From Candidatus Heimdallarchaeota archaeon (GTDB lineage: Archaea > Asgardarchaeota > Heimdallarchaeia > Heimdallarchaeales > Kariarchaeaceae), in the NCBI GenBank assembly GCA_030149205.1, contig JASBSB010000006.1, forward strand, positions 248,001 to 312,000: a DNA stretch of 64,000 bases, written 5' to 3'. Under the pieces are notes generated by a model that saw nothing but the letters and a program-made list of their open reading frames with translations, made no database searches and was not told the DNA's origin. Positions 54,650-63,245 of this stretch are shown here, piece by piece; position 1 is the first letter of the stretch; each line of letters begins with the position of its first letter. The translations under genes and the position numbers were made by a program.

Positions 54650-57244
54650 CTATTTTGTACTTACAACAACATCCTCATTTTCATCGAGATCCACCAGAAG
54701 CACTGTCCCCTCAGGAACCTGATTCTTGAGTAGATATGATGAAAGTGGGTTCTCAACATAACGGGTGATTGCTCTCTTGAGTGGTCTTGCTCCAAAGGTT
54801 GGGTCATAACCGACCTCTGCTAAGAAGAGTTTCACTGATTCTGTTAGATCGACTTTTACATTTAACTTATCCAATCGTTTTTTGAGATCCTGTAACTGTA
54901 TCTCAACTATATCCATCATGAGGTCTCTGCTCAGTGTCCTAAAGATCACCACCTCATCAAGCCTGTTTAGAAACTCTGGCTTGAAGTACTGTCTAAGCTC
55001 ATGTTCAACAGTTCCCTTGATCTCATCATAGGATCTTCCCTGTTCTGTCATGTCAAAGATCTGCTGGCTACCGATGTTTGAGGTAGCAATGATGACCGTG
55101 TTCTTGAAATCCACAGTTCTTCCCTTTGAGTCAGTCAGCCTTCCATCATCAAGCACCTGTAAAAGCACATTGAAGACATCAGGATGAGCCTTCTCGATCT
55201 CATCCAAGAGGATAACAGAGTAAGGTTTGCGTCTGATTGCCTCTGTGAGCTGACCACCCTCATCATGCCCAACATAACCAGGTGGGGCACCTATAAGCCT
55301 GGCAACTGAGTGCTTTTCCATGTACTCACTCATGTCGATACGTATCATCAGCTTGTCACTGTCAAAGAGGAACTCTGCAAGGGCCTTTGCAAGCTCCGTC
55401 TTTCCCACACCTGTTGGACCAAGGAAAAGGAATGATCCCATAGGCCTATCTTCTGAGCTAAGTCCAGCTCTTGACCTTCGAATGGTCTCTGCGAGTGCCT
55501 TGATTGCCTCATCCTGCCCTCTGACTCGCTTTCTCAGCGCATCTTCCATGTGAATGAGCTTGTCAATCTCCTCCTGAGTTATCTTGCTAACAGGTATACC
55601 AGTCCATCTGGAGACAATCTCTGCAATGTCCTCTTCTGTGACCTCTTGTCTTAGCAGACCTCCTTTCTTCTCCTGTTCATCTGCCTCTTTCTGAAGTTTG
55701 TCAAGCTCCTTTTGGAGCTCGGGGATCTTACCATACTGTATCTGACCAACCAGCTCAAGGTTCCCCTCTCTTTGAGCCCTTTCAGCCTCAAATTTCAGGT
55801 GATCTATCTGTTCCTTGTTGTGGGAGATTTTCACGTAAATCTCCTTCTCTTTCTCCCACTGTGTCTTCACCTTGATGAACTCTGCCTTCTCCTTCTCAAG
55901 CTCGTCTTCTATCTGGGAGAGTCGCTTCTTTGACACCTCATCAGAATCTTTCTTGATGACTGCCCTCTCAATCTCCAACTGGTTGATCCGTCTCTGGATC
56001 TTTTCCAGCTCCTCAGGCATTGACTGCAACTCCATTGAGATCTTAGCAGCTGCCTCATCCATGAGGTCTATCGCTTTGTCTGGGAGAAACCTGTCAGAGA
56101 TGTACCTATGTGATAGAACCGCTGCTGCAACAAGGGCATTGTCCTGGATGTGTACCCCATGATGAATCTCATACTTGTCCTTTAAACCCCTAAGTATTGA
56201 GATGGTATCTTCAACACTCGGTTGATCGACAAATACTGGTTGAAATCTTCTCTCTAATGCTGCATCCTTCTCAAAGTACTTTCGATACTCATCATAGGTC
56301 GTTGCTGCAATGGTTCGAAGCTTCCCTCTTGCAAGCATTGGTTTTAGAAGATTGGACGCATCAAGCGAACCCTCACTAGCACCTGCACCAACTATGGTAT
56401 GTGCCTCATCTATGAACAATATTATCTTCCCTTGTGATTGCTCAATCTCATTTAAGACCGCTTTTAACCTGTCCTCAAACTCTCCACGATACTTTGCACC
56501 AGCTATCAGACTACCCATGTCCAGAGCAAGCAACCTGACATCCTTCAATGATTCAGGAACGTCCTCATGAATAATCCTCTGTGCAAGTCCCTCCACAATT
56601 GCAGTTTTTCCCACACCAGGCTCACCAATCAGAACCGGGTTATTTTTTGTTCGACGTGAAAGTACATGAATTACCCTACGTATCTCATCATCCCTTCCAA
56701 TCACTGGGTCAAGTTTACCGTCCTGTGCCAATTTGGTGTAATCTATCGTGAATCTGTCCAGAGCCTGAAACTTTGACTCCGCCTCCTGTGAATCCGCTTT
56801 GTTAGTGCCTCGCAATTCTCTGACCTCCTGTTCGAGCAGTCTCACCGAGAAGCTCGGGTTCAGACTCTTGAATATGTTCTGTAAGGGTTTTGACTCCTTA
56901 ATTGTTGCTAAAAAGAGATGATCAATTGCGACAAATTCATCACCCATCTCCTTTGCAGTCTTCTCAGCAGTTGCAAAGACCTTAGACAGTGACTGACTTA
57001 ACTGAAGATTTGCCCCTTGAACAGTCGGCTTTCTTGTCAGCTGCTCCTCGACCAACCCCTCCAACCTGTTATAATCTATCTCCAACTTGCTGAGCAGTGT
57101 TTGAATTATCTTGTCATCCATTGAAAAGAATGCTTTCATCAGGTGGAACTCATCCAACACACTGTGGTCGTACTGTGTTGCAATTGACTGAGCCTCACCT
57201 ATGGCTTCCTGTGATCTGCTTGTGTATTTGTTTATGTTTGCCAT
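54650..57244 (-). CDS. clpB: ClpB protein disaggregase
   Basis: The protein is 864 aa from the ATG at 57244 (MANINKY; the frame is open 11 codons further). The Clp N domain (1-145) is followed by NBD1 with [13 protein letters not shown], the coiled M domain (about 400-525), NBD2 with [13 protein letters not shown], and [11 protein letters not shown] near the C-terminus. It extracts polypeptides from aggregates together with the DnaK system. The gene is visibly more G+C-rich than its neighbours and close to bacterial ClpB in motif wording, so acquisition from bacteria is likely. No dnaK or grpE is in the window. Confidence 0.97.
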   Translation of the reverse strand: MANINKYTSRSQEAIGEAQSIATQYDHSVLDEFHLMKAFFSMDDKIIQTLLSKLEIDYNRLEGLVEEQLTRKPTVQGANLQLSQSLSKVFATAEKTAKEMGDEFVAIDHLFLATIKESKPLQNIFKSLNPSFSVRLLEQEVRELRGTNKADSQEAESKFQALDRFTIDYTKLAQDGKLDPVIGRDDEIRRVIHVLSRRTKNNPVLIGEPGVGKTAIVEGLAQRIIHEDVPESLKDVRLLALDMGSLIAGAKYRGEFEDRLKAVLNEIEQSQGKIILFIDEAHTIVGAGASEGSLDASNLLKPMLARGKLRTIAATTYDEYRKYFEKDAALERRFQPVFVDQPSVEDTISILRGLKDKYEIHHGVHIQDNALVAAAVLSHRYISDRFLPDKAIDLMDEAAAKISMELQSMPEELEKIQRRINQLEIERAVIKKDSDEVSKKRLSQIEDELEKEKAEFIKVKTQWEKEKEIYVKISHNKEQIDHLKFEAERAQREGNLELVGQIQYGKIPELQKELDKLQKEADEQEKKGGLLRQEVTEEDIAEIVSRWTGIPVSKITQEEIDKLIHMEDALRKRVRGQDEAIKALAETIRRSRAGLSSEDRPMGSFLFLGPTGVGKTELAKALAEFLFDSDKLMIRIDMSEYMEKHSVARLIGAPPGYVGHDEGGQLTEAIRRKPYSVILLDEIEKAHPDVFNVLLQVLDDGRLTDSKGRTVDFKNTVIIATSNIGSQQIFDMTEQGRSYDEIKGTVEHELRQYFKPEFLNRLDEVVIFRTLSRDLMMDIVEIQLQDLKKRLDKLNVKVDLTESVKLFLAEVGYDPTFGARPLKRAITRYVENPLSSYLLKNQVPEGTVLLVDLDENEDVVVSTK

Positions 57245-57490
57245 GCCTTCACCTATGATACAATTAGTATTACACATTAAATATTATAGTTGCAGTATAA
57301 AAATATTTCCCTGAGGTCCCATACAACCAACAATAACCAAAAAGGAAAAATCACAGGAGAACGCTACACAGACCAATAACAAAAAACAGGAGAAATCAAA
57401 CCAAATTACTGTGTGAAATTAAACCTAGAGAGACAGCATCATGAGAAGCTATTAAAGGTGTCAGCCACCAATCAAACAAGAGCTTAGAGA

Positions 57491-58060
57491 TCAAAGTTCA
57501 GTCTTAAGTGCGGATTCTATCGCCCGAGTTATGATCCACTCAAAAGCATCCTTAACCCCATCCCCATTAAGTGCAGATGTTTCAAAAACCGCATAAGAAT
57601 ACGCTGGCAGCATTGAACGGACGTAACTCAATACCTCATCTTCCTGCGGTTTCATGATTTGACGTGAATCTACCAGGTCAAGCTTGTTAAAGATGATAGC
57701 CAATGAAAATTCTTCAAGGTTTCCCACATTAAGCTCAAGGTCATCAACCCATGAATCTACCTGTTTTTTAAGATCAAGTGATTGAGTAAGGTCGAGCACA
57801 AGAAAAGCCCCAAGTGCACCTTTGAAGTACATATAACGGTGTGATTTGAACACCTCCTCCCCAGCGAGATCCCAGATGACTATCTTGTTTTGGACATCCC
57901 GGTACTTGTAAGAGAAAAAGGAAAGATCAACACCAAGTGTTTGGCGGTACTGACTCCCAAAGTTCTTCCCCATATAGCGTTTACGGAGTGAGGTTTTTCC
58001 AACCCTTGAGTTACCAAGGAGAATAACCTTCAAGATGAACTCATCATCAATCATAAACAT
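57491..58060 (-). CDS. Small GTPase with Glu in place of the catalytic Gln
   Basis: The 189-aa Ras-superfamily protein has P-loop GNSRVGKT (16-23), switch I Thr41 (TLGVD), WDLAGEE at 63-69, NKLD (115-118) and ETSAL (140-144). The switch II residue equivalent to Ras Gln61 is Glu68, unlike the Gln in the GTPase at 13407. No C-terminal cysteine is present. Intrinsic or GAP-stimulated hydrolysis may differ, so it could favour the GTP state. It is a lone gene 213 bases downstream of clpB's 5' end, same strand. Probably a signalling or trafficking-type GTPase of the Asgard set. Confidence 0.92.
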   Translation of the reverse strand: MFMIDDEFILKVILLGNSRVGKTSLRKRYMGKNFGSQYRQTLGVDLSFFSYKYRDVQNKIVIWDLAGEEVFKSHRYMYFKGALGAFLVLDLTQSLDLKKQVDSWVDDLELNVGNLEEFSLAIIFNKLDLVDSRQIMKPQEDEVLSYVRSMLPAYSYAVFETSALNGDGVKDAFEWIITRAIESALKTEL

Positions 58061-58232
58061 TCACATCTAAACGTCAACAGATAAAAACCTTATGGGTTAG
58101 GGAACAGTCTTTTGAATCCAATAAATATTGAAGAGATGACCTGAGGGGACTATTGCACCTAATTTGGCAATAGAGGGCTTAAAATAGGAAATTTTAATGG
58201 GATTGAGGAATAGGAGTTGTACAAAAAAAGAA

Positions 58233-58364
58233 TGACATGAAAAAGTCATGTCAAATTAAACTAAGACTTGACATTGACATAACAAAAACCCAAACACATT
58301 ATTGACATGACAAAAACATAACAATTCAAGATAAATTAAGCAATGACTGAACCCAGACATGACA
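58233..58364 (+). promoter_or_regulatory. Iterated TGACATG operator sites
   Basis: A perfect palindrome TGACATG (58233-58239) / CATGTCA (58247-58253) is followed by direct copies of the half site: TTGACATTGACAT (58268-58280), TTGACATGACA (58302-58312) and GACATGACA inside the gene (58356-58364). Copies lie just before and over the start of the DNA-binding protein gene at 58343. This is typical of autoregulation by a ribbon-helix-helix protein that binds arrays of short sites. Confidence 0.65.
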
Positions 58365-58897
58365 AAAGATATAAATCACCTTTGAAAATCCACTCCATGG
58401 CTAGAGAAGGTCAGCAAATTATCTCAATTTATGTCCCCCTCGAAACTTACGAAGAGATCAAGTTAGCAAGTAAGCAAGAAAACACCTCGATGAAAGAATA
58501 TTTACTCAGCCTACATAGATCGAAATCAAGCATAAAATCAGAGGAACAAAACCTGCTTGCTAGGCTTGAAAGAGCAGTTTCATTCTTGGAGAATCTTAGT
58601 GATTTAACACCACTCCAAACCAAACCAGGAGCAGCCCCAAAAACCAAATTCAATGTGGAAAGCCCACCTCAAGGAAAGTTATTTGACATAATCCAGAAAA
58701 TAAAAGCGAACGCAAGGACTATAAAGCAGGCTGAGACAATGATAAAAATTGTCGAAATAATACGTGATAGTGAACCAACTGGAGTTCCTTTAAGTATTAT
58801 CAGAAAATCAACCAACTCTTCTGCTCGTAACAACCTAATCAGACTAATTGATTGGGGTATAGTAAACTTAAGATCTAACCTTTACCATGTAAATTAG
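58343..58897 (+). CDS. Ribbon-helix-helix-like DNA-binding protein
   Basis: In this 184-aa protein, residues about 22-55 (QIISIYVPLETYEEIKLASKQENTSMKEYL) have the strand plus two helices of a ribbon-helix-helix domain. A helical linker and a Pro-rich segment follow. The last 60 residues (IVEIIRDSEPTGVPLSIIRKSTNSSARNNLIRLIDWGIV) have a winged-helix-like pattern. Repeated TGACATG sites lie at its promoter and a 1-kb AT tract follows it. It may be a repressor or a partition-type centromere-binding protein; both are inference. Confidence 0.7.
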   Translation: MTEPRHDKRYKSPLKIHSMAREGQQIISIYVPLETYEEIKLASKQENTSMKEYLLSLHRSKSSIKSEEQNLLARLERAVSFLENLSDLTPLQTKPGAAPKTKFNVESPPQGKLFDIIQKIKANARTIKQAETMIKIVEIIRDSEPTGVPLSIIRKSTNSSARNNLIRLIDWGIVNLRSNLYHVN

Positions 58898-59952
58898 GCT
58901 AAAACAATAGCTCAAATTGAAGAATAATCCAATCATGCTAGAGCCATCTTTACCCTTAAAACAATATAAAAAATATGAAATTATTTTGATTTAAATTAAT
59001 GAACATACAAATAAATCCAAACCAAAAATATGTAAATACAAAGCAAGAGAAAAAGAAATCATCATATTTATTCGATACATATAACGTACATATAATCTAA
59101 ATAATTATTTATGTTTAATTTTGACTAATATAATATATTATATCTTTTATAAAAAATTACTATAAGTTTTGTATTTGTGATTTTTAGTACCTAAACATTG
59201 CAAAATTTCAATAAATTTCAAGTTTTTCGCAACATGTTTAGTTTTGAATTTATTTTAATCCAAATATTTCCATAAAACATTAAATTTAGACTTATTATTT
59301 ATGAAATATATTGATTTTTAAATTTTTTAAATGTGGTTATTTTTAAATTTTGAATTAATATTTTGTAAATTAATTTTCATAAAATTATATAAATTAATGG
59401 TTTTTAAAATTATTATTCTTATAATAAAAATTTAGTAAATTAAATTTACTGGAATTATGTATATATGTTAAAATAGGTTGAAATTGCAAATTTATGTGAT
59501 CACTAAGATTTTAATTTAAAATATTTGAAGTATAATTTTACTCATCATTAGCTTTTTAATAGATATAATAAAGTTCGTAATATTTTTAGTGGTAGTGTTA
59601 AAAAAATACGATAGATTAAAACTTTTAATTTTTTACCTTTAATAATATATAATTTATTTAGACAAAAATAAAAAATAATTAATTTATTATTTTATTCAAA
59701 TAAACCCAATTAATTAGAATATTTTTAGATATTAAATTATTTTTTTGATAAACAAAAATATGACTAACAAATAATAAAATCATATTTCTGTTTATTGATC
59801 CAATAATACTTATTTAATTATAAATACTTTGAATATATAAAATAAACATATGAAATATTTTGTTCTCCTTATAAGTATTGAAATTGTGGGGTAATATATT
59901 AATGTCTGAATATATTCAACAAATTTAAAATTCTATCCAATTTGTTAGAATT
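58898..59952. other. 1055-base extremely AT-rich gene-free tract
   Basis: I count about 106 G or C in 59161-59880, near 15% G+C, far below the coding regions. No open frame, tRNA or convincing repeat array is seen; short words such as TTTAAAATTT and AATTAATTT recur. At the right end a TTTAAAA box (59924-59930) serves the glycosylase gene. It could be an origin, centromere-like site, chromatin-protein target or degraded element. Confidence 0.5.
59924..59930 (+). promoter_or_regulatory. TATA box of the adenine glycosylase gene
   Basis: TTTAAAA, centred 26 bases before the ATG at 59953. Confidence 0.55.
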
Positions 59953-60747
59953 ATGAGTATCGATAATAATCAAGTGAACCTATTTCATGAGAAAATATTT
60001 TTGTGGTGGAAGGGAAACAAACGCAAACTTCCTTGGAGAGAGAACATTACTCCTTACAAAGTGTTGGTAAGTGAGTTCATGTTACAGCAAACACAAGTAT
60101 CAAGGGTCATCCCCAAATTCCAAAGCTTTGTTCAAAATCTTCAAGGTCTTAAAGAATTAGCTGCCTGTGACACGCCATCTCTATTAAAGTACTGGTCTGG
60201 ATTAGGGTACAACAGAAGGGCGTTGTATCTTAGGTCGGCAGCCAAAGCAGTTCTAAACGATCCCACAATCACATTGCATCCTGAAGAACTTCTCAAGATA
60301 AAAGGGATCGGAGATTATACCGCTCATTCAATACCAATATTTACCCATAACATTGATACTGTTACGATTGACACCAATATTCGAAAGGTACTCATACATG
60401 AGGGATTTGCAAACCTAGAGGCGAAACCTCGAGATCTTAAGAAAGTAGCACTAACACTCTTACCAAAAGGTAGATCAAGAGATTGGCACAACGCATTGAT
60501 GGATTATGCGGGTCAAAACCTTCGCAACTTTAAGCTGTTGCAAAAGAAGCAACCAAAGTTCTTAGGGTCAAAGAGAGAGGTTAGAGGGAATATTATCAAA
60601 CATTTGCTTCGGGTTAAGTCATTGAACTTGGATGAACTGAAAAAGAGGGTCGGGACAAATTTTATGGTAGTTGATCAGGTGATACAAGATTTGGTATCTG
60701 AGGGATTTATAACGAAAGTTGGCAACCAGTACCAGATAACGAAATGA
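59953..60747 (+). CDS. MutY-like adenine glycosylase lacking the Fe-S cluster
   Basis: The 264-aa protein has the HhH-GPD fold: KLPWRENITPYKVLVSEF with catalytic Glu41, MLQQTQV, the hairpin IKGIGDYTA at 116-124, and catalytic Asp140 in VTIDTNIRKVL. MutY removes adenine mispaired with 8-oxoG. The usual four-cysteine [4Fe-4S] segment after the core is replaced by NFKLLQKKQPKFLG; the only Cys is at residue 72, in the core. The C-terminal 60 residues look like a winged helix rather than the Nudix-like domain of MutY. Either a cluster-less MutY or a related glycosylase with another substrate. Confidence 0.87.
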   Translation: MSIDNNQVNLFHEKIFLWWKGNKRKLPWRENITPYKVLVSEFMLQQTQVSRVIPKFQSFVQNLQGLKELAACDTPSLLKYWSGLGYNRRALYLRSAAKAVLNDPTITLHPEELLKIKGIGDYTAHSIPIFTHNIDTVTIDTNIRKVLIHEGFANLEAKPRDLKKVALTLLPKGRSRDWHNALMDYAGQNLRNFKLLQKKQPKFLGSKREVRGNIIKHLLRVKSLNLDELKKRVGTNFMVVDQVIQDLVSEGFITKVGNQYQITK

Positions 60748-60751
60748 ATTA

Positions 60752-61999
60752 TTAGATTAGTTTTTGTAAGGTGTCCTCTGCCAGACCCTGTAATTCATTC
60801 ATTGGGAGTGCGTCAAGATCAGAGTAAGAAGAAACCAATGTTTTGATTGAGCGCTCAATCTGTCGGATGAACGAGAATGTGAAGGGGATATCTTTAGGAA
60901 GTAATATGGTGAAGACTGCTATTACAGTTCCCTTAAGTCTTTCATCAGTGACAGTGTCAGAGTGAATTTGGAAGCTGAAATTTATTCCATTGAAGTTGTA
61001 ATCTCGATCATAAGGAACAACAAACCATGATTGTCTGAAAGAATCATTCATCCCAGAAAGTGATATTGCTATCGTACTGTATAATTTAATAGTTATCTCA
61101 GGAATTTGGTACCTTTTGATAAATTCTTTGGTTATGGAATATGGTTGGGGACCATCATCAGAGAATGTGGAAAGCTGCCAACCAACTACTCCATTTTCAA
61201 AGAGATATTTGATATTTGAATGCGTAAAGGATATTCGTTCAATTAACACCAATGCAACAAAGTTTAGTACAATAGCAAGAGAAAAGGCAGTCACAAAGAG
61301 CATTACTTCAACAATTTCAGCTGCTGATAATAATTGAGATTGAGCTAACTGTCTCTCAAAAGTCAGTACCAAGACTCTAAATAGCTGGGCAAGAATCATA
61401 ACAAGTCCAAACACCCTTCCCACAATTATTCTTCTTGAGGAATCATCATTCATTCCAAACAGTCTAAGACGACCCCTGATAATGCTTGATTCACCTACAA
61501 ACAAGAAAACTAAGATTGAAAACACAAGGATAAGTGCCATATTGTAATATATATCACTAACTTCTACCCAAGATTTCGTTGTGATATCGTATTTAAGTGT
61601 ATAAAACTTGAAAACTGAATAGTTAACGAATGAATAAATTCTTAGGCTGATCAGGACCAATAGAGAAAAAATAAACAAATTTAGGATATAGTTGACACCA
61701 CTGTATTTTTTTTTCACCTTATAGTAGTAGTTTAAGGCATGAAGTGCGACCACAAAGAAGAAGAGAATTGAGCCCCAGAAATTAATTGTTCGAAACCATC
61801 CCGCATCTGCCCCCTTAGGAGTGACAATGATAGTGGTTTGGATAAGGGTAAATGTGAAGACAACTAAGTGAGTTAAAAGAACAAAGACCCGGAAGTAGAA
61901 AGCGCTGGTAATGGTATTTTGATAGAGTCTAATACCTGTAACTATAAAGACTACACCCATTAAAATTGTGATTAAAAGATAGAGGATATAGTTTAACAT
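60752..61999 (-). CDS. Multi-pass membrane protein with soluble C-terminal domain (paralogue 1)
   Basis: The 415-aa protein has about eight hydrophobic segments in residues 1-265, then a soluble domain (about 270-415) with GVVGWQLSTFSDDGP, TIAISLSGM, SWFVVPYDRD and VFTILLPKD. The soluble part is alternating strands and helices reminiscent of longin or roadblock modules, which are abundant in Asgard archaea; this is inference. It shares this layout with the two upstream genes. A sensor or GTPase-regulator role is possible. It overlaps neither neighbour; its start lies 2 bases after the stop of paralogue 2. Confidence 0.68.
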   Translation of the reverse strand: MLNYILYLLITILMGVVFIVTGIRLYQNTITSAFYFRVFVLLTHLVVFTFTLIQTTIIVTPKGADAGWFRTINFWGSILFFFVVALHALNYYYKVKKKYSGVNYILNLFIFSLLVLISLRIYSFVNYSVFKFYTLKYDITTKSWVEVSDIYYNMALILVFSILVFLFVGESSIIRGRLRLFGMNDDSSRRIIVGRVFGLVMILAQLFRVLVLTFERQLAQSQLLSAAEIVEVMLFVTAFSLAIVLNFVALVLIERISFTHSNIKYLFENGVVGWQLSTFSDDGPQPYSITKEFIKRYQIPEITIKLYSTIAISLSGMNDSFRQSWFVVPYDRDYNFNGINFSFQIHSDTVTDERLKGTVIAVFTILLPKDIPFTFSFIRQIERSIKTLVSSYSDLDALPMNELQGLAEDTLQKLI

Positions 62000-62001
62000 T
62001 G

Positions 62002-63189
62002 TTACACCAACGGGCTCAAAATTTTTGCCAGAGTATAATTTTCTAAGGGCGTATCTTCTAGCTGTTCATAGATGGACACGTATTTATGGACATAATCAAG
62101 GCTTTTCATTTGATGAGTCAGCTTGATAGGAATGGTTTGAGGAAAGACAAAATAGAAAAATACATTTACCAGATTACCCTGTTTATCTGGGAGTTTAACT
62201 GGCATAAAGACCACCTGTAGATTATTATTGTTTGGGAATGGTAAGGAAAAGACACCCAAATCCCGGAATTGGTTCTCTTCCAAGGAATTCTTTAATGTAT
62301 TACCTATAGCTGTGATGAAGCTCACCTCAAATGCAAGCAGATCTTTTCGAGAAATTTGATAATGCTCTTGAAAGCTGGAATTTGACTGGAGCTGTGAAAT
62401 ATTTAATTTATCGACTCGAAAGACGCCCCATCCAAAGATCCCAAAATCCATGAACCTTTTTATGTTATCAGTAAATTGAAACAGGGTCATAGGGATGAGC
62501 AATAGGCTTACGAAAAGGAGGTTGGTTGTTATCACACTATCCAAAAGAGTTATTTCCATAGCGGGGGCAGGAAACAAGATAACAAGGACAATTATGATTG
62601 GTTTTATTACAAAGAGCAGGGTAGTAACCAGAGCATAAATAACAGAATACTGATTACTCTCCTTTAGATTGGGCTTTACTACCAGGATGAATTTTCGGAT
62701 TAGGTAGAAATTAAAGAGGAGTATGAATGTATTTGTCAATGAAAGTAATACTGCTACTGTGTGATTTACATTAAGGACAAAAACCCCCACGTTCAATACT
62801 GACTCATTCGATCTTACAAAAACGAACTCTGAAACAGCAATAGGTAAAAGGAATGCAAAGCTGAAGGGAATAAAGAATCTGATAACAAGATGCATAAACA
62901 CAGATTTGTAGTCACTTAATAGGGAAATAAAAAGGAACAATAGTACCAATTCCAAGGAATTGAGTACCTTCACCAACGACAGATACCCCTCATTAATTGG
63001 GAGCTGAAGTGCATTGTCATAAGACAGCTTAAGAAAAGCTATGAGAGCGAGATTTGAGAAGAAAGCCATTATCCAAACTAAGAATTTTAATTGGGTGGCT
63101 TCTCTTAGTGTCATAATTGTCTCAAAGAGCAGCAAGAAACCAGCAATCCAGATTGCTGTTATGAAGAGAGTTATCTCAAGTTGGCTCAT
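62002..63189 (-). CDS. Multi-pass membrane protein with soluble C-terminal domain (paralogue 2)
   Basis: The 395-aa protein has seven or eight hydrophobic segments, then the same soluble module: FGIFGWGVFRVDK, FEVSFITAIGN, LGVFSLPFPNN and FYFVFPQTIP. The GWGV strand and the aromatic strand order align with paralogue 1, though identity is low. It is the middle gene of a tandem run; the next gene begins 2 bases after its stop, so the three are probably one transcript. Confidence 0.68.
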   Translation of the reverse strand: MSQLEITLFITAIWIAGFLLLFETIMTLREATQLKFLVWIMAFFSNLALIAFLKLSYDNALQLPINEGYLSLVKVLNSLELVLLFLFISLLSDYKSVFMHLVIRFFIPFSFAFLLPIAVSEFVFVRSNESVLNVGVFVLNVNHTVAVLLSLTNTFILLFNFYLIRKFILVVKPNLKESNQYSVIYALVTTLLFVIKPIIIVLVILFPAPAMEITLLDSVITTNLLFVSLLLIPMTLFQFTDNIKRFMDFGIFGWGVFRVDKLNISQLQSNSSFQEHYQISRKDLLAFEVSFITAIGNTLKNSLEENQFRDLGVFSLPFPNNNNLQVVFMPVKLPDKQGNLVNVFFYFVFPQTIPIKLTHQMKSLDYVHKYVSIYEQLEDTPLENYTLAKILSPLV

Positions 63190-63245
63190 CAGTCTATGTA
63201 AAGCACCATCGTTTTTATTTGTTTGTAAGCACTTTCAAACAGGGC

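Noticed and set aside
58898..59952. CRISPR array or tandem repeat array in the AT-rich tract
   Set aside because: No repeat of 20 or more bases recurs at regular spacing; only short AT words repeat, as expected from composition.
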